Shown: piece after piece, positions 1 to 9,203 of the stretch
Numbering within the stretch: position 1 is the first letter of the stretch
How the letters are laid out: every line of letters begins with the position of its first letter
DNA from: JANXLS01 sp038227045
GTDB lineage: Bacteria; Planctomycetota; SZUA-567; H5-PLA8
Length of the DNA: 64,000 nucleotides
Direction: 5' to 3'
NCBI GenBank assembly: GCA_038227045.1
Contig: JBBRQD010000014.1
Location: 1 to 64,000 of the forward strand
Notes under the pieces: model-generated
What the model was told of the DNA's origin: nothing
What the model saw: the letters and a program-made list of their open reading frames with translations, nothing else
The model's database searches: none
Position numbers and translations under genes: made by a program

Positions 1-160
1 AACCGGGCGCGAGCGGAAAACGAGCGATTTTTGTTCGGATCGAGGCGCGAACTTCATGCGCTATCCAGAGGAGATAACGCTTGAAGTTCGCAACGAAGAG
101 CCGGACAAAAAGCGCCGTTTTACGCCGCGTTCGGTTTTGAATCACTCTCTTAATCGTCGC
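1..160. other. Left-edge stretch, coding status unresolved
   Basis: Two open frames run off the left edge and I cannot choose between them. On the plus strand a frame open from base 2 ends at a TAA at 170-172. On the minus strand a frame beginning at a GTG at 143-145 stays open to base 1 and encodes a basic, partly hydrophobic peptide. Bases about 134-157 match 62313-62336 at 23 of 24 positions, so part of this stretch may be a small repeat. Confidence 0.3.
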
Positions 161-1804
161 CTACACCTGTAACACCCCCGTCTTAAATTCACCAATCCGC
201 TCGTTCTGCGCAGCGGCTTCAAGCGCCGCCGAGAGCCACGCGCGCGTGTCCGTCGGCTCGATGACTCCGTCCACCCACAGGCGCGCGGCGGCGAAAAGCG
301 GGTCGCTCTGTTCGCCGTATTTCGCGCGCATTTCTTCGAGCAGCGCGCGCTCGCTCTCCGCATCGACCGTCTTGCCGGCTTTTTTCAACTGCGCGAGTTT
401 CAAATCCAGCAGCGTGCGCGCGGCTTGGTCGCCGCCCATCACGGCGTAGCGCGCCGTGGGCCAGGCGAAAATGAAGCGCGGGCCGAAGGCTTTTCCGCAC
501 AGCGCATAATGCCCCGCGCCATACGAGCCGCCCATGAGAACCGTGATTTTCGGCACCACCGAATTGCTCATCGCGTTCACCAGTTTCGCGCCGGAGCGGA
601 TGATCCCGGCGATTTCGGCGTCGCGCCCGACCATGAAACCGTTGACGTCGTGGAGAAAAATCAGCGGCAGGCGATTCTGGTTGCAGTCCATGACGAAGCG
701 CGCGGCTTTGTCGGCGGAATCCGGATAGATCACGCCGCCAAGTTCGAAGGGTTTGCCCGGATCGCGCAGGTGCTTCTTCTGGTTGGCGACGATGCCCACC
801 GCCCAGCCGTCGATACGCGCGAATGCGCAGACCAGCGTGCGGCCATAATCGGCTTTGTATTCGTCGAGACTATTTGCATCGACGAAACATTCGAGAACGC
901 CGCGGACATCGTATTCCACGCCACTGCGAGCCGGGAAAACATCGAGGATTTCCTCCGCGGCTCTGGCGGGCGGCTGAGCCGGTTCGCGGCGAAAAATCGG
1001 CTGTGGTATCGGCGGCCAGAACGCGGCAAGACGCTTGACGCGGTCCAGCGCGGCCGCGTCGTCCGGCTCGCGAAAATCGATGGTGCCGCTGAGCTCGGCG
1101 TGCAATTTCGCGCCGCCGATCTGTTCGCTCGTCAGATCCTGTCCAATCGCGGCCTTCACCAGCGATGGCCCCGCAATGTACAGCCCCGCGCCGTCGCTCA
1201 TCACGACCTTGTCGCACATCACCGGCAGATACGCGCCGCCCGCGACGCACGGCCCCAGAATCGCGGCCAGTTGCGGAATGCCCTCGGCGCTCATGCGCGC
1301 GTTATTGAAAAAAATGCGGCCGAAGTCGTCTTCGTCCGGAAAGATTTCGTCCTGCAGCGGCAGAAAAACACCGGCGGAATCGACGAGATACATCAGCGGC
1401 AGCCGATTCTCCGCCGCGATGCGCTGAGCCCGCAGCGTCTTTTTCGCAGTCATCGGAAAAAATGCGCCGGCCTTCACCGTCGCGTCGTTGGCGATCACCA
1501 TGCACAGCCGCCCGGCCACGCGCGCCAGCCCGGTCACGACACCCGCCGAAGGCGCGCCGCCCCATTCGCCGTACATGTTCCAGGCGGCAAACAGTCCCAG
1601 CTCGCGAAATTCAGTGCCCGGATCGCACAGCGCCGCCACGCGTTCGCGTGCCGTGAGCCGGCCCTTGGCGTGCTGTTTTGAAATATTGTCGGCACCGCCG
1701 CCGAGGCGGACTTCACCGGCATTGCGGCGCAGGCCTTCGACAAGTTCGCGCCACGCGCGGCGGTTTTCGGATTCGGCTGGACGCTTGAGGGTGCGGGTGG
1801 ACAT
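161..1804 (-). CDS. Acyl-CoA carboxylase, carboxyltransferase (beta) subunit
   Basis: This 547-aa protein transfers carboxyl from carboxybiotin to an acyl-CoA in the cytoplasm. Family length and both crotonase-like halves are present. The N half carries GRLTARERVAALCDPGTEF (near residue 50) and SAGVFLPLQDEIFPDEDDFG (near 143). The C half carries GGVIYPDSADKAARFV, GGSYGAGHYALCGKAFGPR and ARYAVMGGDQAARTLL, the last two typical of methylcrotonyl-CoA carboxylase beta chains. Substrate is uncertain between 3-methylcrotonyl-CoA (leucine breakdown) and propionyl- or another acyl-CoA. No biotin carboxylase/BCCP alpha subunit lies in the window. It is followed in the same direction only by the unresolved left-edge DNA. 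Confidence 0.93.
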   Translation of the reverse strand: MSTRTLKRPAESENRRAWRELVEGLRRNAGEVRLGGGADNISKQHAKGRLTARERVAALCDPGTEFRELGLFAAWNMYGEWGGAPSAGVVTGLARVAGRLCMVIANDATVKAGAFFPMTAKKTLRAQRIAAENRLPLMYLVDSAGVFLPLQDEIFPDEDDFGRIFFNNARMSAEGIPQLAAILGPCVAGGAYLPVMCDKVVMSDGAGLYIAGPSLVKAAIGQDLTSEQIGGAKLHAELSGTIDFREPDDAAALDRVKRLAAFWPPIPQPIFRREPAQPPARAAEEILDVFPARSGVEYDVRGVLECFVDANSLDEYKADYGRTLVCAFARIDGWAVGIVANQKKHLRDPGKPFELGGVIYPDSADKAARFVMDCNQNRLPLIFLHDVNGFMVGRDAEIAGIIRSGAKLVNAMSNSVVPKITVLMGGSYGAGHYALCGKAFGPRFIFAWPTARYAVMGGDQAARTLLDLKLAQLKKAGKTVDAESERALLEEMRAKYGEQSDPLFAAARLWVDGVIEPTDTRAWLSAALEAAAQNERIGEFKTGVLQV

Positions 1805-1867
1805 GCGGGAGGCTCCGAGACGTTTCCCTTTTTACCACAGAACGGGAGGTCGGCCACGGAGAAAGAA

Positions 1868-2608
1868 TCAGACGCCCCGCGTCAGTCGCTCGGCCAGCGC
1901 TTGCGCCTCCGTTTCCAAACCCGGTGGAATCGGCACATAAAGATCCTGTGCGCGCGTGCCTTTGGGCGTGGGCACTCCGACAGTGCGAACGACGAGCACG
2001 CTGACGTCTCCTTTCAGCACCTCCACCTGGCGCACGGTATAGTTGAAGCGTTGCAGCCCTCCCGGGCGAAACAGAATCCCGTCGCGCGCCACGGCGATCT
2101 CGCACGGCGTGGTGTCGTAGATGCCCGCGTAGGTTTTCAGAGTCCGCCAGCCGATGAAATCGAAGGCCACAATTCCGGTAACGCCCAAAATCAATAGCGT
2201 GAACATGCCCGTCAGCAAGAGCATGGCTTCGAAAAAGCCGAGCAGGTATTGGGCGTCAACACGAGTTCCCCGGATAACTCCCACCGCAACAAGAAGCGTG
2301 AACAGAATGACGATGCCCGCGTCGCAATAGATAATGAGCTTGAGGTTTTGCCTGAATTTGAATTTCACGCGCTCGACCCGGCTGGCGCGCTCCGTGCGCT
2401 GCGCTCCCGCCACGGTCTCGCCGCTGGCTTTCCAGTGTGCCAGCGCACTCGCCGCGAAACGTTCGGCGTCCGCGTCCTTGATGCGCCGCCGGCCGAGGCT
2501 GCGATAATCGAGCCAGACGATGAAGCCGATGAACGCGCCCATGCCAGCCATGAAGAGTAGAAAAAAAGGCAATGTTGTGTATCCGCTTAACGATGGATAA
2601 AACGTCAT
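1868..2608 (-). CDS. Hypothetical membrane protein with three TM helices
   Basis: I do not recognise this 246-aa protein. It has a TM helix near residues 12-33 (FLLFMAGMGAFIGFIVWL), a charged linker of about 65 residues, two more helices (near 95-120 and 130-160) and a soluble C-terminal domain of about 85 residues of mixed beta/alpha character that may be PH-like. I start at the ATG at 2606-2608. The frame is open to 2695, but that start would overlap the divergent cytochrome gene beginning at 2686. It lies 63 bp upstream of the acyl-CoA carboxylase gene and may be cotranscribed with it; nothing ties the functions together. Confidence 0.7.
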   Translation of the reverse strand: MTFYPSLSGYTTLPFFLLFMAGMGAFIGFIVWLDYRSLGRRRIKDADAERFAASALAHWKASGETVAGAQRTERASRVERVKFKFRQNLKLIIYCDAGIVILFTLLVAVGVIRGTRVDAQYLLGFFEAMLLLTGMFTLLILGVTGIVAFDFIGWRTLKTYAGIYDTTPCEIAVARDGILFRPGGLQRFNYTVRQVEVLKGDVSVLVVRTVGVPTPKGTRAQDLYVPIPPGLETEAQALAERLTRGV

Positions 2609-2685
2609 CTCGATAGAGAAAAACACTATTCCGCGCCGCATTATTGCGGGGATGATGTGAATGTCCATCACACGGAAGACCAAAA

Positions 2686-3285
2686 ATGAACTCAAAAATT
2701 CTCTTCGTCGTTTTCGCGCTGGTCTTTCTGTCGCTTGCGGCGATCGCGCTCAGCGTTTCCAAATCCTCGTCCCAGTACGTGACCACGTCGAATGAAATGG
2801 CGAAGGCCGAGGCGGAGATTGGGAAGGCGGACACCGACATCGCGCAACTGCGCGAGCAGGTCAAGAAACTCGAAACGCTGGTGCCCGACCAAGCGGCGAT
2901 CATGACTAAAGTCGGTTATCATTTCACCAATATGTGGTTTGCCGTCGAACAGGAGAATTGGCCGCTCGCGGATTTCTATCTGGGCGAAACACGCGCCAAC
3001 GTGAAATGGGCGGTCCGCTCCAAACCGTTCCGCAAAGGCCCAAACGGCGAAAACGTCGATCTTGGCGGGATCGCGGACGCCTTGGACAAAGGGCAATTCA
3101 CCGAGCTGAAAAAAGCAATCGATGCCAAAGAGAAGCCACGTTTTACCGCGGTGTTCGATGAAACGCTGAGCGTCTGCTACAGTTGCCACAAAGCATCGGG
3201 AAAACCGTATCTCCGGCCGCAGCGCCCGGCCAGCCCAGAAATGCGCATCATCAATCTGGATCCGAACGCGAAGACGCCGCAGTGA
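2686..3285 (+). CDS. Membrane-anchored/secreted c-type cytochrome (cytochrome c'-like)
   Basis: This 199-aa protein has a hydrophobic N-terminal segment (LFVVFALVFLSLAAIALSV) acting as a signal peptide or anchor. Next comes a predicted coiled coil (residues about 40-70, EMAKAEAEIGKADTDIAQLR) and an alpha-helical region. One heme-binding CYSCH motif sits near residue 164 in the C-terminal third. A single C-terminal CxxCH on a helical body resembles cytochrome c'/c556. It would act in the periplasm as an electron carrier or gas/redox sensor. It is divergently transcribed from the 1868-2608 membrane protein. Family assignment is tentative; attachment of heme c is well supported. Confidence 0.75.
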   Translation: MNSKILFVVFALVFLSLAAIALSVSKSSSQYVTTSNEMAKAEAEIGKADTDIAQLREQVKKLETLVPDQAAIMTKVGYHFTNMWFAVEQENWPLADFYLGETRANVKWAVRSKPFRKGPNGENVDLGGIADALDKGQFTELKKAIDAKEKPRFTAVFDETLSVCYSCHKASGKPYLRPQRPASPEMRIINLDPNAKTPQ

Positions 3286-3320
3286 GTTCTTACTTTTGCA
3301 GCGCTTTGTAGCCCCGTGGA

Positions 3321-5603
3321 CTATTGCGGCTGCACATTTATCGTATTGTAAATCTGCTGATTCAGCTTCACGCCGTCGGCGGATTTGATGTTGTATTTGA
3401 TCTTCATCTGCATGACCGGCTTCAAATTCGGAAACTCCAGAAACACCGTCTTATTGTCTGGCAGCAATTGAACCGATTTGATTTTTATGGTGTCCTCGCC
3501 TTCCTTGTTCGGATTGGACGCCGAATAATGTGCCGAGCCATACGCGGAGGTCCAGCGGTAGTTCCATTGCTCGACATTGAAATCGTCGGCCTCCAGCCCT
3601 TTATCGATTGCGCAGTGGAACTGGATGTAGACGCCGTCCTTGTTGACGCGAATCTGCGCGGGCAGGTGAACGATTCCGGGAATGTATCGGACGCGCTGCA
3701 AGCAGCCCCATTTCAATCCGGTGGTTTGCCAGCCGCGCAGCCCGCTGACGTAAAGATTCCCATCCTTTGGATTGAAACGCGCGCGCATGATTCCCGATCG
3801 GAACATCAGCGGAATCCGCACCACGCCACCCTGCGCGACTCCGTCAACCGTTTCGCTCATCGTCAGGAACAGCGAACTGGTGCCGTAGGACATGTGCAGC
3901 AGGCTGCCTTCCAGCGGACCCCAAAGCCCCGCCGGAACCCAGACCTGCCCGCCGCTGGAATTGTCCACTCCCTCGTGCGGCAGCCAGCACATCGGCGGGT
4001 CATACGTCGTTGGCGGCGGCGTCCTATGCGAAAGCGGCGGACAACCGTAAAAGCCGCCCGGCTTGATGAAATTGATGCGGCTGCTCGGCGTCCAGGTGCC
4101 TTCGTTGTCGGCCGACGTGATTTCGTCTTTGGGGCCGATGCTCATGCCATTGGCCGCGCGCAATCCGGTCGCGACGACTTCCAGTTTCGATCCATCCTTC
4201 GATACTTTAATTAGACAGCCGTGGTGCTCGAGCACGGTGTCGAAACCTTTTCCGCCCGGCACGACAGGCCCGGCTTTGCAGAAATAAAAGTTGCCTTTCG
4301 AATCGGTCTGCAAGTCCAGCGCGAATTCGTGGAAGTTTTCGCTAACCTGCGTGTCGCTGTTGAAATTCTCATAAAAATCAGCTTCACCGTTTCCGGCGAT
4401 GTCGTGCAGCCGCGTGATCTGATCGCGCCCCAGCACGTAGACCTGATCGTCAACGATTTTCAATCCCAGCGGCTGAAACAGGCCCGATGCGTAACGCTTC
4501 CAAGTCACCTTCTTCAACTCGGCGTCGATGCCTGAGACAATCCAGACGTCGCCGTTAAGCGTGCAGACGGCGGCGCGGCCATCTTTGAAGAAATCGAATC
4601 CGCTGGTTTTCATCAGCGGCGATTCCGGGATGGGCAGGGTGTCCACCGCGAATGAATCGACGGGCACGCCAATCTTGCCTTCGCCGCCCTGCGGAATCGG
4701 CCAATGCGCCGGACCGCCCAGACAAAGCGGATTCAAATCGACGGCCGGTGTGGTGGTCAAGTCGGCAAATCGATCCAAGTCTCTCTTGGACCCGGACCAG
4801 ATCGCGATCTTGAAACTCACCGCTTTGGCGTTGGTCGGAAGTTTCAGCGTGATACCCGTGGTGGAGAGAAAGCTGAATTCCGCGCCGGCCGGAGCGCCAA
4901 TTATTTTCGCCGCCAGCACGCCGTCTTTGTCCTCGATCACCGCAGTGGTTGGGTTAGGAAGGGCGGGGGGAGCGCTGTTGCCTTCGCTTTCACAGACCAT
5001 TAATTGCAGCGGAACATCGAATGGAGCGATAGTGAATTCGCGAAAAAACACTCCGTTTTCGAGGGAATGCGATTCCAATACGGGGCACTTGCCGACGTTG
5101 TACGAGAAGACGATCTTGCTGCCGCTGCGGTAAAGTCCCTTGTATTTCGCCCAATCGGAGGGCAGCGGGCCATACGGCACGGCGCGCGGATCCTTGAAAT
5201 TGCCGCCTTTCGCCCACCCCGGACCGGGCGACGTGCCGAAGCGCTGAGCGCCTTTCACGATTTCCTGATTGAGGCCGTGCTGCATGTCGAACGGAATGCC
5301 CTGCAACTTCAGAACCGCGCCCGACCACCCGGCCGACACACGCAGCAGATCGGTATCGAAGATGACTCCCGCGCTGAAGTCGCCGGCCTTGCCGTCTTTC
5401 ACATCCTTGGGGTTGAGCGTTTCCTTGCCGCTATCGAAGCGGACGGCGACTCCTTTATATGTGAAGGAGTTCTTCGGCCATTGGCCGACGAATGTCGCCG
5501 AAATGAAGGGGCCGTATTCGATCTCATTTTTTTGCTCGGCGCACACCACCGGCAGGGCGAGCAGCGTTATCAATAACAGAGGCAGCGTCGTTGTTTTTTT
5601 CAT
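3321..5603 (-). CDS. Secreted beta-propeller protein (DUF6797-like, PVC type)
   Basis: The 760-aa product begins with a clear signal peptide (MKKTTTLPLLLITLLALPVVCA). The N-terminal 300 residues form a beta-rich domain like those called DUF6797. The central part reads as a dehydrogenase-type propeller (FKDGRAAVCTLNGDVWIVSG, then RLHDIAGNGEADFYENF and NGMSIGPKDEITSADNEG). A C-terminal beta domain of about 110 residues follows. There is no CxxCH motif, so unlike many relatives it carries no heme. I start at ATG 5603 because the upstream in-frame start at 5627 is TTG and would extend the signal peptide. The likely role is extracellular or periplasmic sugar/polymer handling; the substrate is unknown. 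Confidence 0.75.
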   Translation of the reverse strand: MKKTTTLPLLLITLLALPVVCAEQKNEIEYGPFISATFVGQWPKNSFTYKGVAVRFDSGKETLNPKDVKDGKAGDFSAGVIFDTDLLRVSAGWSGAVLKLQGIPFDMQHGLNQEIVKGAQRFGTSPGPGWAKGGNFKDPRAVPYGPLPSDWAKYKGLYRSGSKIVFSYNVGKCPVLESHSLENGVFFREFTIAPFDVPLQLMVCESEGNSAPPALPNPTTAVIEDKDGVLAAKIIGAPAGAEFSFLSTTGITLKLPTNAKAVSFKIAIWSGSKRDLDRFADLTTTPAVDLNPLCLGGPAHWPIPQGGEGKIGVPVDSFAVDTLPIPESPLMKTSGFDFFKDGRAAVCTLNGDVWIVSGIDAELKKVTWKRYASGLFQPLGLKIVDDQVYVLGRDQITRLHDIAGNGEADFYENFNSDTQVSENFHEFALDLQTDSKGNFYFCKAGPVVPGGKGFDTVLEHHGCLIKVSKDGSKLEVVATGLRAANGMSIGPKDEITSADNEGTWTPSSRINFIKPGGFYGCPPLSHRTPPPTTYDPPMCWLPHEGVDNSSGGQVWVPAGLWGPLEGSLLHMSYGTSSLFLTMSETVDGVAQGGVVRIPLMFRSGIMRARFNPKDGNLYVSGLRGWQTTGLKWGCLQRVRYIPGIVHLPAQIRVNKDGVYIQFHCAIDKGLEADDFNVEQWNYRWTSAYGSAHYSASNPNKEGEDTIKIKSVQLLPDNKTVFLEFPNLKPVMQMKIKYNIKSADGVKLNQQIYNTINVQPQ

Positions 5604-5711
5604 AATTCCGATGAGTTTGCCACTCAAAACTTGAGTGTGGTTAAGACGCAGTCAATGCCGCCTGATAGTCCGCATGTACATTATTTAGTGCCCGTTTCCA
5701 CTTTGTTCGCG

Positions 5712-6416
5712 CTACTTTTTCAGTCCGTACACTTCGACCTCGGTATAGTGATTCAATTCGCTGGAGGTGCTGCCTTGCGAATACAGCCGCACGTAGCGGG
5801 CGCTCGCACCCTTTGCGTCGACGATCTTGCCTTCGTTCGTTTCGACGTACTCCTTATCGGTGCCAATGCCCATGCCCGCCGAATTGTCGTGATCGTTGTT
5901 AAAGAGCGTTTTCACGCCGGTGATGAAGTCGGCGTCTTCCGCCACTTGTACCACCACGTCGCGGTACACGCGCGCTTCGCCGTGGTAGTGCCAGACGACG
6001 ATCGCATAAACGGAATGCGGCGCGCCCAGGTCGATCTGCACCCATTGCAAGCCGGTGTTCAATTCGACATAACTGCCGTCCACGCCCTGCTTGTCGCCAT
6101 CGACGATCTGGCTGAGCTTGCCGAGATTCGGGTCGGGATCGCTGCTGGTCACCGTCTTGCCGGCAGCAACATTCGTAGAGCCCTTGGGCACGAGAAAATC
6201 CGGGCGCGGCCCTTTGCGCGCCTCTTCCAGGTTCGCCGTCTTCAACGCCTTCGGCGTTCCCACGAACAACGCTTTGGGCAATTCAAGCTGCAGCGGCACT
6301 TTGTCTTTGTCCGCGACGGGCTCCGCCGCCTGAGCGGCACCGCACAGTCCACATGTTAAGGCCGAGAAAAGAAAACATTGCAAAGTCCATTCAAATTTTT
6401 TGCTCTTCATATTCAA
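5712..6416 (-). CDS. Secreted F5/8 type C (discoidin-like) domain protein
   Basis: The 234-aa protein has a signal peptide (about residues 1-30) and a low-complexity linker. From about residue 80 it has a galactose-binding-like F5/8C domain: NVAAGKTVTSSDPDPN, WVQIDLGAPHSVYAIVVWHY, and the closing RYVRLYSQG and YTEVEVYGLKK. Such domains bind carbohydrate or surfaces, so it is probably a non-catalytic binding protein outside the cytoplasm. The start is TTG at 6416 with GGAG seven bases upstream; an in-frame ATG at 6410 is the alternative. It lies about 110 bp upstream of the propeller gene in the same direction and may work with it. Confidence 0.82.
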   Translation of the reverse strand: MNMKSKKFEWTLQCFLFSALTCGLCGAAQAAEPVADKDKVPLQLELPKALFVGTPKALKTANLEEARKGPRPDFLVPKGSTNVAAGKTVTSSDPDPNLGKLSQIVDGDKQGVDGSYVELNTGLQWVQIDLGAPHSVYAIVVWHYHGEARVYRDVVVQVAEDADFITGVKTLFNNDHDNSAGMGIGTDKEYVETNEGKIVDAKGASARYVRLYSQGSTSSELNHYTEVEVYGLKK

Positions 6417-6523
6417 ACTGTCGCTCCGAGGTCGATTGACGAATCCCGCGGGATTATATTCACCGATGACCCATTCTCAAATCTGAGTTTCTTTATTAAT
6501 TCAAACATTCGCGCGGAATAAAC

Positions 6524-8548
6524 TCATTTCGTTTGAGGCGATTGCTTTCGCGCATTCCCCATTATCACCATTGCGGCAAGCGGGATAAGCGGCACCGGGC
6601 CGTGGACGATCAACTCGCCGCGGTCTTTTTTCGACACCGTCATGGCAAGCAGTGGCGGAAAATCCTTGAACAAATCCACCGGCGGCGGCAACTGCGAAAG
6701 AGCCTCTTTGACCTCTTTCTCCGTTGTCTCGTCGCTCAGAACCTGCGGAATCGCCATCTCGGCGGCGCGGGTCAGCAGCGTTTGCATATCCGCGTAGATC
6801 GCGTTCCCCGTCCGATCGACCGCGCTGAAGCCGCTCAGCGCTTTCTGCAGCGGCTCGCGCTTATATAGACCGGGCAGATGCAGGTCGAGATTGTCGAGTT
6901 GTGCCTTCAATGCCGCCAACGATGACGCAAAATACACCCGGTTTTGATCCACCGCCCAAGTCAGGGCTTTGCCTGTTTCGCCATTTCGCGCCGTATTCAC
7001 CGACCGCAGCCAGCGTTTGTTATAGGCATTCTTCGTGAATACGCCCGGCGGCTGCGAGGCGTTCATTTTATCCAGGATCGTGGCCAATTCCTCGGCGCTC
7101 TTGTTATCCACGGCGGTCAGCACCGCACCAATTTCGGCCTGTGTCCAATCCTTGCCAGGTTTCAATTCAACCCAAGCGCCGGCCTCACCTTTAATAAGTC
7201 CCAATAACTCTCCCGGTTTCAAATTGAATATTTTTTCGACAAACCGCAGACCTGCGAAAACCGGGGAGAGATTTGCCTCGGGCATTTTGTCCGCGCCGCG
7301 CAATTTTCTGACTTCATTGTAGTAGTTAATTGCCGCCTGCTCCAATTTCGCGCCGTCCACATAGCCCATTGCCGCGGCAACCGCGTCCGCGGGTACCAAT
7401 CGAAACGCTTCCACCGGCGGCGGCGCGCCCTTTGGTGCGGTAAGGGCGGCAACGATTTCGCCGGGGCCAGTCGGAAACAGCCAGACCAGCCGCTCTTCAA
7501 ATCCATCCCCCAGGCAGGTCGTCGATGCGCCAGCATAACCGAGATGTTCCAGAAGCATTTCAGCCAGGTCGTCGTCAGGATTCTTCTTCTCGCCCGCACG
7601 GGATATGAGGATTTGATTGACCAGTCCTGGAACGTCCACCAGCAGCACTCCATCGGGCGAGTTTCCCAGTGTTTTGCGGATTTCTTTCACTTCGTACGCT
7701 TCGCCAATCCCGCGCCCGCCCAGCACCGTATCGATCAACGCATGCAGCGCGTCCGCGTCGCTTCCGAAAAGAATGTGGTTTCCAGTGCGCGCGTGTGCGC
7801 CTTTTTTAGGCCCGGCGTCGAGGCATTCAATATTCTTGTATTCCACAATGGCGCCGCCGGAGTTCAACAGTTTGCCGCTCCACTCGAGGTATTCGCCTTG
7901 AGGGTCCGATCCTTTCATCTCCAGCAGCACACCCAGCTTCGCATTTTTCTCGATATTGCCCGGCGCTGTTTGAAACAGCGCGATGGCGAATTGCCCTTTA
8001 AAATATTCGAGCGGTGGCTGGTGGAATTCACCGTTTTCGTCGCGCCGCATTTCGTCCCACTTCTTTTTTCTCAGCGCGTCGAACGCCGGTCTCTGCACGA
8101 GCTTTCCGAACATCGTTTGCTTTGATTTTTCAATCGCCAATTGAATATCTGGAACGTGCAGGCAGGCGAGCGAATTTTCCGGCAACGCGCTCGCATAATC
8201 CAAATCGCTGAGACCCGCAAAGCGCCGGCGATTGAGCAGGCGTTGAATCGATTCTTTGGCTGTGCCGGTGGCTTGCGCTTCCGCCGCTTTCAAGGCCTCA
8301 TCCGCAAAAACGCCGGCATTGGCCAATTCGGTCTCAGCGCGTTTTCGCTCGTCGGCGTTGGTGCTCGAAAGCGTTTTTATCAAGCCTTGCAATTCATTTT
8401 TCGAATAGGGAGTTTCCGTGCCGGCGGGTTGCTCGTGCTGCTCGTGCTGGGCGTTTTGCGCCCGTCTCAATACGCTGACTAGCCAGATTCCTCCTATGAG
8501 AATCAACATGAGTGCGGCAACGAGCATGGCCAATCGCGTTATTTTCAT
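6524..8548 (-). CDS. Membrane-anchored periplasmic protein, DUF3352-like
   Basis: The 674-aa product has an N-terminal signal anchor (residues about 7-27, AMLVAALMLILIGGIWLVSV). A helical segment follows with HEAT-like spacing (LIKTLSSTNADERKRAETEL). A long alpha/beta body comes next, resembling DUF3352 proteins by its recurrent pattern (LACLHVPDIQLAIEKSK; GNHILFGSDADALHALIDTV; VYFASSLAALKAQLDN). The C-terminus has a weak hydrophobic stretch (PLIPLAAMVIMG). No catalytic motif is visible. It is transcribed away from the candidate origin and its start codon marks the left border of the origin region. The family assignment is tentative. Confidence 0.65.
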   Translation of the reverse strand: MKITRLAMLVAALMLILIGGIWLVSVLRRAQNAQHEQHEQPAGTETPYSKNELQGLIKTLSSTNADERKRAETELANAGVFADEALKAAEAQATGTAKESIQRLLNRRRFAGLSDLDYASALPENSLACLHVPDIQLAIEKSKQTMFGKLVQRPAFDALRKKKWDEMRRDENGEFHQPPLEYFKGQFAIALFQTAPGNIEKNAKLGVLLEMKGSDPQGEYLEWSGKLLNSGGAIVEYKNIECLDAGPKKGAHARTGNHILFGSDADALHALIDTVLGGRGIGEAYEVKEIRKTLGNSPDGVLLVDVPGLVNQILISRAGEKKNPDDDLAEMLLEHLGYAGASTTCLGDGFEERLVWLFPTGPGEIVAALTAPKGAPPPVEAFRLVPADAVAAAMGYVDGAKLEQAAINYYNEVRKLRGADKMPEANLSPVFAGLRFVEKIFNLKPGELLGLIKGEAGAWVELKPGKDWTQAEIGAVLTAVDNKSAEELATILDKMNASQPPGVFTKNAYNKRWLRSVNTARNGETGKALTWAVDQNRVYFASSLAALKAQLDNLDLHLPGLYKREPLQKALSGFSAVDRTGNAIYADMQTLLTRAAEMAIPQVLSDETTEKEVKEALSQLPPPVDLFKDFPPLLAMTVSKKDRGELIVHGPVPLIPLAAMVIMGNARKQSPQTK

Positions 8549-8851
8549 CGTTGATCCTTATTGCCCTTTTTCTAACGGAATAGGGCCGGGCCTGCCCGCC
8601 CAAAAACGCTTTGCTCTCTGTTTGAACCAATACAGGTATATGCGTTTGTATTCTTTGCGCTCAATTCTTTAAAAAATAACTTGTTTGCGCACCGTTTCCA
8701 TCCAAAATCACTTTCCAAATGAAATGCCGTGCGCCTCACTCGACCTCATCCATGCCCGCCGCCGTCATCGCTGCGGACGTTCGCCTCATTCCACTCGGAT
8801 TTGTGCGCCCTGTTTCGGCGTTGACAACGTGTCTTTGTGTGTTGAAATCGC

Positions 8852-8860
8852 TGTGGAAAA
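8852..8860 (-). promoter_or_regulatory. DnaA box
   Basis: Plus strand reads TGTGGAAAA, the exact complement of TTTTCCACA, which fits the DnaA-box consensus TTWTNCACA. It forms a head-to-head pair with the box at 8870. Confidence 0.55.
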
Positions 8861-8869
8861 CTCCTTCTG

Positions 8870-8878
8870 TTTTCCACA
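8870..8878 (+). promoter_or_regulatory. DnaA box
   Basis: TTTTCCACA, an exact fit to TTWTNCACA, in inverted orientation to the box at 8852-8860. Confidence 0.55.
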
Positions 8879-9125
8879 CGACTCCCAAGTGCGATAAAGT
8901 GTTCTCTAGCCAAAACGTTTCTTTTAATAAAGCCCTAAGCAACGCTACCGCTTGTGTTTTATCCCTCGGTGTTTCGCTGTCGCTTGATAAGATCGGCGCT
9001 TTTGTTAGAGTCTCGCCGTTCATTTTGAGCGATGTCAGTTCAAGCACTGCTCGGAGTCCAATACACATTCAATTGCGTCGTAGAACGTGTTTTTAATTCA
9101 AGGCTTTGCATTAAACCAGATTGAG

Positions 9126-9134
9126 TTTTCCACA
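9126..9134 (+). promoter_or_regulatory. DnaA box
   Basis: TTTTCCACA located 89 bp before the dnaN start. It could serve replication initiation or autoregulation of dnaN. Confidence 0.5.
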
Positions 9135-9190
9135 TTTGTTGTGCGCATGATGACGGTTATGAATTTTTAAATAGAGAACGGAATGAACAG

Positions 9191-9203
9191 CCCCAATTTG
9201 GGG
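9191..9203. promoter_or_regulatory. Palindrome in the dnaN leader
   Basis: CCCCAATTTGGGG is a perfect odd palindrome ending seven bases before the dnaN Shine-Dalgarno (GGAGG, 9210-9214). It may be an operator or a small leader hairpin that affects dnaN translation; there is no direct evidence for either. Confidence 0.3.

Noticed and set aside
1..172. Plus-strand frame open from the left edge ending at 172
   Set aside because: Too short to judge, overlaps the carboxylase stop and has no recognised motif; kept only as unresolved edge DNA.
425..1681. 418-codon plus-strand frame opposite the acyl-CoA carboxylase
   Set aside because: Low-complexity shadow composition; the opposite strand encodes a conserved enzyme.
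8719..9096. 125-codon frame in the origin region, and the opposing 110-codon minus frame
   Set aside because: No motif, no good ribosome site, and both overlap DnaA boxes; better explained as non-coding.
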